In this document: one piece after another, positions 25,860 to 39,142 of the stretch
Position numbering within the stretch: the first letter of the stretch is position 1
Layout of the letters: every line of letters starts with the position of its first letter
Assembly: GCA_947462335.1 (NCBI GenBank)
Contig: OX381709.1
Location: 38,868,904-38,932,903, forward strand
From: Harmothoe impar
Taxonomy: Eukaryota > Annelida > Polychaeta > Phyllodocida > Polynoidae
DNA: 64,000 nucleotides
Direction of reading: 5' to 3'
Made by a program: the position numbers and the translations under genes
Notes under the pieces: model-generated
Told to the model about the DNA's origin: nothing
Seen by the model: the letters and a program-made list of their open reading frames with translations, nothing else
Databases searched by the model: none

Positions 25860-27929
25860 GAGACCTCTACTATTATGCAGATCTGCTAGTTGTGTGGTGG
25901 CGAGATATCTTTAAAAAAGTGTCTCACCTGAGCGTCCCATAGACTTAACAAAGAATCGTATAGGGTAGACCGCCCAAGAGATGACCAATTTAGACTGCAT
26001 TCTGAGCGACCTAGACTTTGAGGAAGTATATTTTATAGAAAGAAATGTTATTTTCCCACTATGATAGGTTCATTTTATTCCGAAGATATGTGAGATAGTG
26101 ATGAGTTCGATTCAATCATCTATTTGGACTATTTATTCTTTAAATGATCTTGCTTAAAAGCTTAGACCTGTACTGGTCGATTTGGTACCATGACCTAACC
26201 ACCCTGTACCATGACCCAACCACTCTCAGTACAGACCTATCCAAAGCACTGATTTGACAAAAGACATACATAACCGTGGTAATTATTCAACATAACCCCC
26301 CTCCCATTGAAAAATGATGAACAATGTCATCATTTTCATCAATATTCTAACCTGAGATAAATCATGGTTATCTACATGTTCAGAGCATATTGACAGCCAT
26401 GACTGACATCATATGTCTCAGTAGTTGCATCATGGTCCAGTCGTGGTTTTCTTATGGTACCACTGTACTGTTCACCATAAATTGGTAAAAAATGGCATTA
26501 GCATTTATAAATCTATAACAATGATAATCACATCATGTGTGAGAGAGTCTACTTGTCATGAAAGAATCCTATATGTATCATTTGGTTTAAAAACATGTGA
26601 TCAAGGGGTTGTAAAAAGTATATTTTCTAGAAATATGCACTGTAAAGAGCAGCAAATGCACATAGAATATGCCAAGTTTGATCAATCATACAAGGTAGCA
26701 GAAATGATATTTTAAATATATGACTGCTGCTTGTGATACATTATTACCAATTACATCATATCTGTAGCATTGAAAATCTATAAAGACCATAGAACACACT
26801 GAAAATGGCAGCATATGTAGTCAGCTCATGGTACCAATACACCACCTAGCCATCTCATGGGTGGTTTACCCTACTACCATGTGAGCAATGAAGCTTAGTC
26901 CACAGTACATTTACATAGAAGCTTCATTGCAGACAATTTCAGAAAGTTTTGTAACACTTTTTGTATTGCATTTTTCAATATGATATTGATGTCCGATTTC
27001 TTCTGTTGTGCTATCAATCTCTTCGTATTCATGCCACCTATCTTCTCCATCCATTGGCTCCCACCCACCTATCTTGATGGCTTCCCTGCCTGCCCTGAAA
27101 GTTAGACTTCTAAAATGAGGGGAAAAAATGGTCCGTTGGCGTCTCCCTTAGACTCAGCGGAACCCTGAGTCAATAAAAAGTGTAGGTGAGATAAAAGGCA
27201 TCTCTAGTGCATTGATCATGTTAGAAAAAGGTATATGGAAGAAAATTCTCGGGAAACCAGTTAGTTTGTATATCTACTGATATTTTAATGAATCATGGAT
27301 ATTCATGACTCCTTTTCCAAAAGAAAGTAACATCACTATTCTGGGCCCACAAATTTGGAAGCGGACCCACAGATGTTTGAAACGCTGGGCCTCGCTGGTC
27401 CATGGCTGAACATCTTAGTGTCTGTGGTTATAAAGAATAGCTAATGATGCATAGCATAGTGAACGAGCCCAGTAATAAAAAGGCTGCTTTGGCACCATGA
27501 GGTAGATTGATGCCAGTAATACTCCTATATCGCCCCTATTTCGACACTATACCCCATTAATGAGAGCATATCTCTACCGACGATGACTTTATAACATTAT
27601 AATTATATAAGATTCCCCATCTAATGCAAGTGCAGAAAAACACGATAATTCCACCTTAAAGTCTGCCACACTGGATATCGAAACCTGCAGTTATGTCAGT
27701 ACTTATAGGCACTCAGACAGTACCCGCAGGTCTTGTTTTGTTTGGCCATTTGTGTTTATAAGTAGCCCTGACACACTGAGTAGTTTAAACATTGATGAAA
27801 CCACTTTGAGTTTGTGAATCATATCAAATCTAAATGTATCTGCTATGCAAATCCCTGTCTAATATGATGGCACATTATTGGCCATGACGTAAAGAGGTAT
27901 GATAGAAGGTATTCGTGTGATGGTGTTTG
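25860..27929. other. Intronic stretch without recognised features
   Basis: AT-rich sequence between the 18-bp arrays and block B of the second unit. A short direct duplication of a GACC(C/T)AACCAC phrase occurs near 26.2 kb. No gene was recognised. Confidence 0.4.
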
Positions 27930-28620
27930 GAACACAAGTATACGATAGCTACCTAATGATGCAGCTGCTCTTAATAGTCTTATGTCATGTAGGAACACTG
28001 TATAAATTGACCTACCTGACCTGGAACCATGATTAAGGAGCAAATAAGAGTGAATCTCTTCTAATATAGAACAGTGTGTCAGGAACATACAGATTGCTTG
28101 AGACTAGTTATATTGATGGACTCACACAACATCACACAGTATTACAGTTCTATAGTAATTAAACAGTATCACACTAACTTGTTTGGTCCCTGTAAATGTA
28201 TTTAAATGTTCTACTTAGTAACACAACATCCTCTTGTGATAAGGGGTGGGATAGGTGTCAGGGTAGATTTGGCTGCCAGAGTTCTGTTAGAAATTAGTCC
28301 CTCTATCTCTGTTGTACTCTATCTTTATCAGGAAGACCACCTGGGGGGGTAGGTTGCACCTGGATCCCTCAGTACACATGGTGAGGTGTCTAGATTCTAA
28401 GACGGTCCCACAAATGCCACCTGGCTGGCAAGGTAACAATGTGTTTTATTCCTTGGAGACCTTGGAGACCTTGGCCACACATGAGACCCAAAAAAATCAC
28501 ACCTACAAATCCAGCCTAGATAAATAACCTAGAAAAGACCACAACAAAAGCTTGGCAGGAGTGATGGTCCCTGCTGCAACCTGTGCAAAGGCAGGGACGC
28601 CTGTGTGAATCAGGTTTGTC
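27930..28620. repeat. Segmental duplication, block B (second unit)
   Basis: Direct-orientation counterpart of 18330-18925. It is interrupted immediately after the best-conserved end by a CCCTTTAAGG-family element at 28628. Confidence 0.85.
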
Positions 28621-28627
28621 CTAAAAC

Positions 28628-28755
28628 CATTAAGGGTCGCATTGTGCTTAAGTGCACCATGACCTGTTTCATCATGATGCTGCATGGATGCAACCCTGAC
28701 AAATAATTGTTTTCGCTGCATTTATACATCATGTCGACCCTGAAGAGGTTGGGAG
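28628..28755. mobile_element. MITE-like element, CCCTTTAAGG family, copy 3 (partial)
   Basis: Starts ATTAAGGGTCGCATTGTGC and contains ATCATGATGCTGCATGGATGC. The right terminus is not clear, so it may be truncated. Confidence 0.5.
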
Positions 28756-28918
28756 GGTCTTATCCCTATATTATATGGTTTGCGCTTATTAAGGCATGTT
28801 TCAGCCACATCAAGGTATATGAAGGAATAAGGCAGAGTGATGGGTACCTTATACTTTACCCTCCCCCTTCTTTGCTGCTTCATTTCCTATAGCTGTATGA
28901 CTAATTTGTCTATGTAAT

Positions 28919-29045
28919 AGATAGACTATGGTTATGAGAGGCTAACTCAAAATAACCACAGTAAACTGGCTGGCACCCGTATAGGGTGCTTGCCAGTCTA
29001 CAGTAGTCATATTTTGAGTTAGCCTCACATAACCACTGTCTATCT
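28919..29045. repeat. Long hairpin (about 60-bp arms, 5-nt loop)
   Basis: The left arm 28919-28978 pairs with 28984-29045. The outer part AGATAGAC/GTCTATCT and the middle GAGGCTAACTCAAAATA/TATTTTGAGTTAGCCTC match well, and the tip is CACCC-GTATA-GGGTG. It looks like a foldback/MITE element. Related fragments of its sequence appear just downstream near 29065. Confidence 0.85.
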
Positions 29046-29164
29046 GTTTTAAACCACAACTGCAAGGTTATGTGAGTCGACACAGAAATAACCAAGGTGT
29101 GAACTCCTTTGTCTTAGCCCTCCGCTGTGGCTGGGGCATGCATGGTGCGGCGGAGAGTTAATTT

Positions 29165-29845
29165 CGGATCAAGTAATGATAACAGGTGAACATATTGGTC
29201 TTGTCCTTAGGTCTGTCTCCCGCCAATGGATCTGGGGTTGAGGTAGATGTGATTAAAAGTGACACCTGTGTTCCTTTATCTCTAAAGCATTGTGTTGTGG
29301 ATATTATAGCAGAAACTGGACGCATCATTGTCCATCACTTGCTTAGAATGTCACTCACTGTCAGGGACAGGTTAATCATGATATGTCATGATCTATAATC
29401 TGTCAGCATGGACACAGGATCAAGACCATAGAATAAAAACAGTTAGCATTGTGACGCGTACATTGCCAATTTTTTTTTTAAATATCATTACCCTCTGCCC
29501 CTCCCCATCTCGTCCTCCTCCCATGGGGGTATACGTGTGTCTCATGTCATTGGCAGATTCGCATTTTAATTGCACACCACGACCTATTCTAAACAAGACT
29601 TGAAATGGGAGTTAAAGCCCTGCCCCCCCCCCATTTTCTTCGTACACCACTGATCGGGTATACATGCAACCCATTAGCTAAAACTAGCCATCTATTCCTG
29701 CTTGGCCATAAATTATTGCGTTGCAACTTCGCCCCCTCCAATAGGGCTAAGTAGAAGACAGCGTTGGTGCCTCAGCTATATGGGTACTTGGTGAAAGCTG
29801 TGGACACCTTGCATTTGATTGAGGCCCGTCAACTTCTCCCCCTCT
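29165..29845. repeat. Segmental duplication, block D (second unit)
   Basis: Weaker counterpart of 21190-21695. Landmarks include CAATGGATCTGGGGTTGAGG, AGCGTTGGTGCC, GGTGAAAGCTGTGGACACC and GAGGCCCGTCAACTTC. Confidence 0.5.
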
Positions 29846-32544
29846 CTTTCCCAGCTCAGCGCTATGAAATCCGCACTTCATGAGCCACTCAGTCCCATCT
29901 GGGAGTAGCTGATGGTGAGAGGGGTGGGAAAAGGAGCTTCGGTCTGAGGCTGTTGGCTCGGGTGAGACAGTCCCAGACAGATGCCTATGCATGGGGTGGT
30001 GTGCCTTGGGGAGAATACTGTCATATTCCGCTGATCACTTAGAAATTAGCGAAGCTGAGGATAAGTAGATATATGACACAGTGTCGTTCGATGCTTACAT
30101 TGCCCATGCCTTTGACAATTAGACATACATCCCGGGTGGATGAATTCACATGTTTAGATCCATGACTGCCTTAAAAGTTCAAGTTTCGCAGGGTGAGAAA
30201 AGAGGGAACGGAAATGAGGAGATGATACGGCCGGCATTCAATTAGTATTTGCAGCTGATTTATGGTACCCATGCACCAGTGAAATCAAAATCCCAATAGA
30301 TAGATAGTTAACACTCATCACAGATGAACCTTAACCGATGCGCTCTGGACTGTAGTGTCCCTATAGTAACGGCCACACATGGCCTTACCCCACTTGGCTG
30401 AGGACAACCCACGGGGGAGCCAGTGCATGATATGTTGGGTTTAATCACGCAGCCAGTCTGTTTTCATTGGTCACTTGCATGCTGGTGTAGTATGTAGACA
30501 GTGGCTTGGGAGAAGAAGCCTATTGTTATTTATAGGGGGAATGGGTGATGGAGATGGGTGATACTGGAGCTAAAGGCCAGAGCACGATACAGCCATTCCC
30601 CTCTTATCCTGTTTTCTTGTTTTTGTTGTTGTATATGTCTAGATCCTGCCTTTAAATCTAGCTCTGCTGTTGACCCTCAACATTGGATATGGCCAACAGA
30701 TAACATGAGCTGAGTTGCTGGTGGGCGGTACGGTTTCGAATTCGACGCCTTCACCTGAAGTAAAGGGGAAATGCACAAAAAAAGGTCCAGAGAGGGCCGG
30801 GAGTGTTGTAATCATCAAAGGCATTTTGAGAAACATGGAAACTGTGCTGGAGACGATGCTTCCCTATTTGAACCAATGCCTCGGGTCCAAAGGGGTCCTG
30901 CTGGGGTCGTTAGGCGGGGGTCACCGGGCAATGGAGGGTGACTGAACATTTGGGACAAGGGGGTTGTTCCTGGTGAGATAACATCCCCTACAGACACTGT
31001 CTGGCGGGGGCTACGACACGCAGGGCAATCCGCTCTGATGACAGCCCCACCCTCACAAGCTGCCCCCCACCCCACCAGCACCGACACCACTACTGCAGCA
31101 TTACCAGCACATTTGTTCCAAAATACTACATAAAAATAAAATCCCTACATCTCCTCCTCATCTTCTCCATTATTGATCTGTCTAGGAATTTCTCCCAATA
31201 ACAAGTCGGCTAGGGACGGATAAACCCTGTCAGGAGAGCCGATAAAAAGGTCGTATACTGATGGGAGCTAGTTGCCATAGCTACAGGCCTGAGCCCTACT
31301 TAGGGGGTGGAGAGAGATGTGAGTAGGACGTCATCGTAATGTCAGTACTGCTGTGGTCAGCCCTTTAACTAATCACTGTCTTGTCTCTGTGTGTCTAGGA
31401 CTCCTACTGCTGCTTTGCCGCACATCCATCCATGTACTGCAGACGGACATTAATGCTGACACAAACACAAAAACGTTTTTGTGACATACTGGGTACTGAA
31501 TCTAAAGCGGCACTTCCACAAAATCAGCTTTGGTGGGAGGCCCGCTTCAGTGGTTCGCAATTTTAGCATAGCTTGGCAAACTCGATACTCTCAAAGAGAA
31601 AGCAGAACACTGTTGTGATAAAAAAAAAGTTGCATTCACAGTATCCACTTTCCAACAAATAAGAAAGATCTTTATCAGACCCATTTATGAGTAGTGAATT
31701 AGCAGCCTCGCCCTGTGGGCTCTTCGGACACTATACCATTCATAAACCCGTCTAATAAAAGTAGTTGTATTTGGGACTCGTGTGGTACTGTGTTTATCAT
31801 AGCACAGCTCCTACTCCAGGGCTAGGAGTGTAGATACATTCTATACAATGCCACTTAGTCGCTGTCTGTTCCATCTTATTGTATAATATATGAAGTCTGG
31901 GCAGGCTGCTACCTTATTCTGCAGAATGATCACTCATTACTTGAGCACTGAGTGACCGACTACATGTCCTATACGGGTCAAGCCGCTGACTTGTGTTGGT
32001 TTGGTGATTTCAGGCCTTTTCAGCCCTATCACCCTACAGAATTGAGAGTTTTGCATCAAATCGCATACTTTTTTGTTGATGGGGAGAAAACATTGCCAAA
32101 ATTGCCCAAAAATATTTTTTTGTGTATTGGGGCAAAATTCTGCGCTTTATGGGGCCCCAAAGGCAAAAATACTCCAAAAATCAGTAAAAATGACTAAAAT
32201 TACGTGTTCTGCATGCGCCCCACGTCCCCTGAGGCACCTATAGTCCATCTCAATTGACTTTTTCTATTAGGCCTATGTTATAGTAGATGGATTCAAGAAG
32301 TTTTACCCTGGTATGAAGCATCATTTTTTCACCGTATGCTTTTAACCGTGTATTTGTCAATAAATTTTAATCTATTATATTATTTTGGTGTCCTCACATA
32401 CTAAGGAAAGCTCTACCATAGAGTAGCCATTTGGTCCCTTATGTTGATGCAACATGTGGGTCTTTTGATGGAAAAAAGACATTTTCAAAAAAATCCAAAT
32501 GCCTAGGCTCCAGGAGCCAATGTGTATTCGCATACAATAATTTG

Positions 32545-33840
32545 GTGGCGGAGTTTCAATAGTGTTTTACACTCCCCTCTAGGTTAAAACATTATAGATA
32601 CTCATTTTCTCAGTCCTGTACAAATGGTAGAGTCCTTATGTGTAATAACCAGCAGTGGTTTAAATGGTCAACTCCTTATGTGTATTGTGTAGGAGCTAGA
32701 ATACGTTCGCAGGGGAAACTCCGCCACGAAATCCTCAGTTTTCTGCGGGAACACAGACCAGTGTCTAACCGGGTAACACTTCCGGTCTACATCTGGGTTC
32801 TTCTGCGGGCGCCATATTGAGTGTTTACGCAGTAGTTTAGTGGTGGAGTTTCACTCATCGAGACAATTTACAGCGATAAAATGGATGCAAATGACGGCAG
32901 GTAGCCGGGCGTGAAACTCCGCCACAAAATTCCGCCACTAAACCCCATTCGCTTAAAACGTGCCCTGTTTCGCATATTATTGCCTTCTGCTGGTACATAG
33001 CTATTGGAAATGAAAGAAAAGACTATACTACAGTGTATGTTGCACCTATGGTCTGATCCTAGGACTTTTAATCATGTTTCCATGGCAAAATCCCACAAAA
33101 AAACTGGGATTCGGGGTCATTTTTTTCAAAATTTGTCATCTCATGCATTAAATTTGGGTCAAAACCCACCTAAATGAGGGTGTGGGCCTACCTACATGTG
33201 ACTTTCATTGTTTTACTCTGTTATGTGCAGCATTTAGGCCATTTTATGTTGGTACATGAGGGTTCTAAAGCAAGACCGTCGTTTTGTGGCGGAGTTTCAA
33301 GCTCAATACTGATTTTCCGTCCACCACCCTTAATATCTAATATAATTTGCTCATGCTGCCAGACATGTTATTTAGGCACTTGGTTTATCATCCTACACAA
33401 AAAATTATTTCATAGCATTACCCATCCTGTATTTAGCCTTGTTTTCTCTTTCGTGGCGGAGTTTCACGTGAAACTCCGCCACAATATTAAGTCTTACGTT
33501 AGCCTATTACTGTAGCAAGTAGGTCTTACCAGAGTACTTGGTGATACAGTTTTATCAAAGTACACATATTGAAGACATTGTAGAGTGATTTACAAGACTA
33601 AAGGGCCCATTTTAGGCAAGCTAGGTTAAAGTGGAGATTTTGTGACACAAATTTGATTATTTTCCAAAAAATGTTAAAGTTCCATGGGCTATAACTCAGA
33701 AAGTTTTTAGTTTACGACAATTATCTTTGGCATACTGATAGAAAGTTGTGATAGCAGATTGTAAACAAAAAAAGGAGTGCCTGTGATGTATTTAAGAGTA
33801 GTTATCATATATTCATATTATTATTGTGGCGGAGTTTCAC
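32545..33840. repeat. Cluster of the 15-bp motif GTGGCGGAGTTTCAC in both orientations
   Basis: Copies, full or missing one or two end bases, lie at 32545-32558 (+), 32715-32727 (-), 32840-32854 (+, one mismatch), 32911-32925 (-), 33286-33299 (+), 33453-33467 (+), 33468-33482 (-) and 33826-33840 (+). A half site is at 32930-32938. The pair at 33453-33482 is a perfect 30-bp palindrome. The spacer sequences are not obviously related. It may be one degraded transposon with repeated subterminal motifs, or several nested small elements. Confidence 0.9.
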
Positions 33841-34481
33841 GTGACACGGACGATCGACTTCGCGACACGATAAAAACTGAACCGCTAGGGTTAGAGATGT
33901 ATAGAGAACTGTTCTGAGAAGCCAAGACATATACCTTTCAATATAACGAACTTGTTAAAACATATTCTATGTTTTCTAATTTGTCCCCCCCAAAACCCAA
34001 ACCAACACAAGTCAGTGGCTTGACCCATACATGAATGTACTACTATGATACCCTAGTCCGTACTGCGTTACATTCAACGAACATAATATGTATGTGCTTG
34101 ACTGTACATATCTACACTGTATGGTGTAGCTGTACAGGGAAACGGATGCATATACTAGATTCCCCATTTGTAGTTGATCATATATTATAGAACATCTAGT
34201 TTTTCTATTTTTGGAAAGAATGACACTTAAAGTTTACCAATAGATAATATTGCCATATCAATTGCGGCATATTTACATTTCAATGTGTTAAAAAATCGTT
34301 GCACTACTATTGCCTTATTGGGATCGAACCGGGGTTCTTGGGATTCACAGGGATTACAGTAGGACTGTCTCTAGTACAATAGTTTGTAATACTAGAACCC
34401 AACAGATACATCTTATCCTTAAGATCCACTGTGGATTATACTGTATGCAGCTAAACTAACTTCTAACAGTGTAGTATATAT

Positions 34482-34615
34482 TTAACCAATAATGAATGGC
34501 TAACGGGTACACGAGGGGTTGTATCGCTAGATAACGCCTGAGTCGCGTAGCGACAAGGGTGTTATCTAGCGATACAACCCCGAGTGTGCCCATTAGACAT
34601 TCATTATTAGGTTTA
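34482..34615. mobile_element. Long-stem hairpin element with GC-rich tip, copy 1
   Basis: The arms pair over about 50 bp, including a perfect 21-bp stem 34515-34535 with 34561-34581. The tip contains GTCGCGTAGCGAC. The sequence to about 34.96 kb may belong to the same element. The open frame at 34647-34880 on the minus strand is not a recognised protein. Confidence 0.75.
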
Positions 34616-35016
34616 TTATACGATTTTTTGACTCAAATGCGGTTATTTACCTTAATTTCATCCTATTTTGGCCATTTTGAACGATATATACGCAGACTGT
34701 ATCGAGCAAGGAGGGCGCCATGTTGGTTTTGACATCCCACCAACCTGCTCGCTGATTGGTGGAGTTAAAACGGGACAGCCAATGAGAGGACGCGATACAA
34801 AAGGGCTTTGGCACCTGAGCGCGGTGAGCATTAGTTAGATAGACTGGAATATAACCAGCGTTTCCCTCCCAATGTACCATGGCCAGAAATGCATGGGCGC
34901 TAGCGTGTTTGCCTCACAAAAAGTGTAAAAGTTGCTGTATCTCTGTTAATATTAGAGCTAGGTAGAGGGCTGAGAATGTGCCTATAGACGTCTTGTTTTA
35001 TCCCCTTCTTATGTAT

Positions 35017-35200
35017 GGCCAGCACGGTCTAGTGGCTAGGGCGTTCGACTCGTAGTCTTGCGGCCCCGGGTTTGATCCTCCGACGAATCGTAGGATTTTA
35101 ACTAAGTCGAAAATTAGACTTAGGAGTGCCTGTTATTCATCTCAATCGTGCTGTTATCACCAGATAACAGCACGGTGATATCCACTAAAAAGCACGATCA
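35017..35200 (+). mobile_element. tRNA-derived SINE
   Basis: The first 70 bases resemble a tRNA gene. CGGTCTAGTGGCTAGGGCG is an A-box region, GACTCGTAGTC an anticodon-arm-like part, and GGGTTTGATCC a B box. The acceptor stem does not pair, so it is not a functional tRNA gene. A body follows with a hairpin (GTGCTGTTATC / GATAACAGCAC), ending in an AT-rich tail near 35200. This is typical of RNA polymerase III SINEs. Confidence 0.75.
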
Positions 35201-38010
35201 GAGCCCCAATTGTATAATAAATATATATACAACTTACATAAACAGGACTTAAACTAGTGATAAAGAAGACCTTGATAAAAGGGGTGTCCAATGCCCGTGG
35301 CTTCTGACACTCACATGGATTATCATCCTACGAGATTATTGACTTCAAAGCGACAACGTTTAAATTTAACGACAGGGTGTTCTACAATGAATTTCATCAA
35401 AAGCAAAAAAAAAGCAATGACGCATCAGGTCCCATCATACACTGATTAACAATAATCCCTTCAAAGTATGTAGCTGAATGGGGCCGCCCTGACGCTGTTC
35501 CTTGTTGCTGGAAATATTTCAGTTCCCCTAGGCACTGAAATCAGTGGAGGGAGGCCTGGGACCAGGGGGTTAGGGGGCAGAACGTTCAGGGAGTTTGGGA
35601 AATGAGTGGCTAGGCCCATTGGCCTCTGGGGGAGATGATCCCGCTGATCTCCAAGCCCCAGGGCCCTGGGTGTGGACTTCACCACGATTGATGTGGTTCT
35701 TCATCAAAGAGTAAACTTACACAGCCCCACAAACATGACCTTGTGGTAGAGGGCTGACCACCACACTATTATGTGGTTTTTAACATGCTACTTGGAACTT
35801 TGATATTAACAGACAGTTCCCTACAAGACACGTTCATTTGTCCTCCAAACATGGCACGCCGATGTCCTCCATATAAGACATATGTTTGTACCACTATGTG
35901 TGTCAAGTGGTACAGGCCTTCAGTCTGGCACGATGCCTAGATTTCCTAACACTTAAAGGCTAAGGAAAACGTATTTGTAACTACCCTCTAGGTCTAGCTA
36001 AGCATCGTATATAACAAGCAGTAGAGTATAATCAGCCCAGATCCTCATCGATTTGTTTATATAACATGAAGCTGCCTCATAATCTACTTACTGACCTGCG
36101 CTGGACATAACGCAGTAACAAAGTCGTCAAGGTAAGGGCCAGTTTTTGCCTACAGAGCCATATCAGTGCACTACAAAATGTATCTAGATATACAACAATT
36201 AGGTACAGGGGTCACATGCATTATAATGTTCAATCTGTTGTTGTTTTTTCAAACATAGCTACATGTACTTCTCCTGCGGAAATTACATGTTAATGATATC
36301 AATAAAACATGCTGTATTTTGTAGATTTTTTTTTGTAAAATGGGTTAACAGCTGTCTGATCAAAAGGTAACATTACCTGTCATTTCTATATCACCTCACC
36401 ACTAAATTGCTGGTAGGATCATACATCTATCCAGTCTGAATCAATCCAAACTACCAAGGACAGACCGTGCCCTGCTTCCGCTCTGAGTGAGTCCTAACCC
36501 TGGTGGTGAAGGAGGGAACCAACCTACCTGTCAGTGCGCATGCGCCCGGCAGTTAGCATCTGATCTATGACCAGTGCTTTATATCACCCTCTGCTTCCTC
36601 TGGGAGTATCGTATGGCCGTTGGACCCCGACATATCGAGTCGGGAAGGTGCTTAAAGTCACCCAGGCAGTTGACAGGGACTCTATAGGGGATCTACCTGT
36701 CCGTTCGCTGTAGCATCCAAGGGGTGGCTATTCGCTTGACCAGCCAAACATACCTAAGGAGCATCATGGGATGGGGCATAAAGGGCGTGCTTGGCTGCGT
36801 CTTTGTACTCAGGGCTAAGGCATTTGTCTCTAGTCTCTGTGTGGGGGGTTTTGTTGTCTCTGAATAGTTATGTATTGTATGTATCCATGTTTTGAACAGC
36901 CCCAAACCCTTTCAGCTATGTCCATTTGCTGCACTGATATGATTGTTGGGCCTATAAGAGGGACAATGGTTTAATTTGGCTAATTAGGCCTGCCATGGTG
37001 TCGACTACAGTCGACGCTAGGCCTGAGAGGGTTAAGGGTTCATCATTCACATAAAATCATGAAGATTATGTAACATATTTCATGATACACTGGTGTACTA
37101 CTAGACAGCAAGTTGCAACTGATAAACAGGTCTTCAGCCCAACGTTATCCTCTGAGCATTGAGGATCCAGTGTGCACATCTATATAGTATATATATACCG
37201 GGATAGTTGTGTTTCCTTTGGCCAGTATCTGTGAGTCTACAAGGTGATGAAGCCATCAACCGACAACGCGACTAAGACGTATTTATATGAATGAACCCGT
37301 TTAGAAAGAAGAGTCTCCTGAGTACCTGACTGACTCTCAATCTCAATCGCACTACACCGTTAAACGTAAACTCTGCTCTGAGGAGCAGGGCAAAGATGGG
37401 GAATTCATTGCAACAATTGCCTACACTCTACAGACTAACCATCCACAACGCTATATACAGCACGATGCTGGGCGGGGGGGGGGGGGGGGGAGAATCGGTT
37501 GCAGGGGAAATGGGGTGTGGGGTATAGAGTAGCCCCTTGATTCGTGACGTAGGCTCTGACCTCAGATGACGTCATAGGCAGCATGAGAAGAGGCACACTG
37601 ATTGGACGACGTGCGGCGTGAAATAATCACGTCACAAGGTACGTCACAACTCGCCTCTTCCGACCGCCTGCTACTTACCTTGCCGCCTACCACCCCCCAC
37701 CCTACACCTCCCCCCCCCTCGCCACACCACGCCCCACCCCCACACCACTCCACCCTGGAGGCTGATGCATGGCAGTTTGAAGGCTGTGGCTTCATCGAGG
37801 TGACAACAGGCGGGTGGATGCGCCAGTTATCCCCGCTACCTCCCTGCTTTGTATTCAAGCCATAATCAAGAGTTACAGTCCGATGCAATCTGCTCCCACC
37901 AAGAAAATGGGCTCTGCCGGAACACGAGGCTAATGTTCATTTAGCTGACGTCAGGCTTGGGTGTTCATGGAGTGCTGGTGGCAATAGGCACAACTTGTCA
38001 TTCACGCCTA

Positions 38011-38223
38011 TAGGGTAGATCCACCAAGAGTCGGACACTTACCCTGAGTCAGACAGCGTAGTTTAAGGTTCCTCATGTACATTACGACCGTTTTCTTTTT
38101 TGGAAAGGGGAACAGCTAGAATTACAACCATCATACGCAAATAGAGAGCTTAAAATACTTGAATAACCACAAAATCAAGTGTTCGTCCCAAGTTATGTGT
38201 CCGACCCTAGGTGAATCTACCCC
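38011..38223. mobile_element. MITE-like element, TIR family GGTAGATTCACC, second copy
   Basis: The left end TAGGGTAGATCCACCAAGAG, followed by TCGGACAC, is mirrored by GTGTCCGACCCTAGGTGAAT followed by CTACCC at the right end. Same family as 7364-7583 and almost the same length. Confidence 0.75.
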
Positions 38224-38940
38224 AAAGGTGGGAAGAGAAGTTGGGAGGGAGGGGTAGAGGGCTAGACATCTGGTAGGGCTGGGTGTTCTTTTGATGGGAT
38301 AATGGCACAGGGGGATACCTTGATAGGCATGCTTCAAAGTCGACCTGATTTATGCGCCGCTAAAACTTGCCCGTTGGGCGTCGACTTAGCAACGGATTGA
38401 TGCCCCGCCTGGAAGACGGCAGCGCCCATCACTCTGATTACACTGCATGCATCCATCCATCACCCTCCAAACAGGTCGATTATAACATGTCCTATGTAGC
38501 ACCCCTCCTCCTGCACCCTGCATGTATTACCTCCTGGAGGAGCTTACGGTGACGATGTAGGTCTATAGCTGTATGGGCCAGAAGGAGGGGACCCTGTGGG
38601 TTTTTAGGATACTGTGAGGACACTGGTTCACCCTTGCAAATGGGATAGTAAATCTATTCATCACTATGATCTACTATTAACGACTGCATGTAAGCTTATT
38701 GCTATACACAACAAGTCGTTGGCTTTACCAGAAAGATATTAACAATCTTTCTGGCTTTACTCTTATGGGATTATATCCTGTACTGTCATGCGTGGAGAGT
38801 TTGAGCATGTTGGTTACTGATGTTAAGGTGACATGCGATGGCATGTTGCAGCATGGCATGTCTGGGTATAGTATCATCCCGTCCTGTTTACCTTCTACTT
38901 CCCCGGGTCTCTTTATTCGTCTGTCCTTATATTCCTTATA

Positions 38941-39142
38941 GTACGGACCGCATAGTACTTTAATGAATTTATCCTTCATCGTCATGATGACCGAATGCAG
39001 CCAGGGTGAGTAACTCGCCATGGCTGCATTCCTATATCATTCCAACAGTACAGGGTTGATATACCCCCGCGGCAAAGGGCCATTGCATTCATGCACCATG
39101 ATGACAAAACATAAAAGTACTCGGCGGGCCTTAACGGGTTGA
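38941..39142. mobile_element. MITE-like palindromic element, CCCTTTAAGG family, copy 4
   Basis: Contains GGACCGCATAGTACTTTAAT at the left. Internally it has GAATGCAGCCAGGGTGAGTA and its inverse. GGGCCTTAACGGGTT forms the right end. Confidence 0.7.

Noticed and set aside
34310..34400. Minus-strand GGTTCGATCCC (B box), considered as a tRNA gene
   Set aside because: T-arm and acceptor stem do not pair and no cloverleaf can be drawn; at most a tRNA relic.
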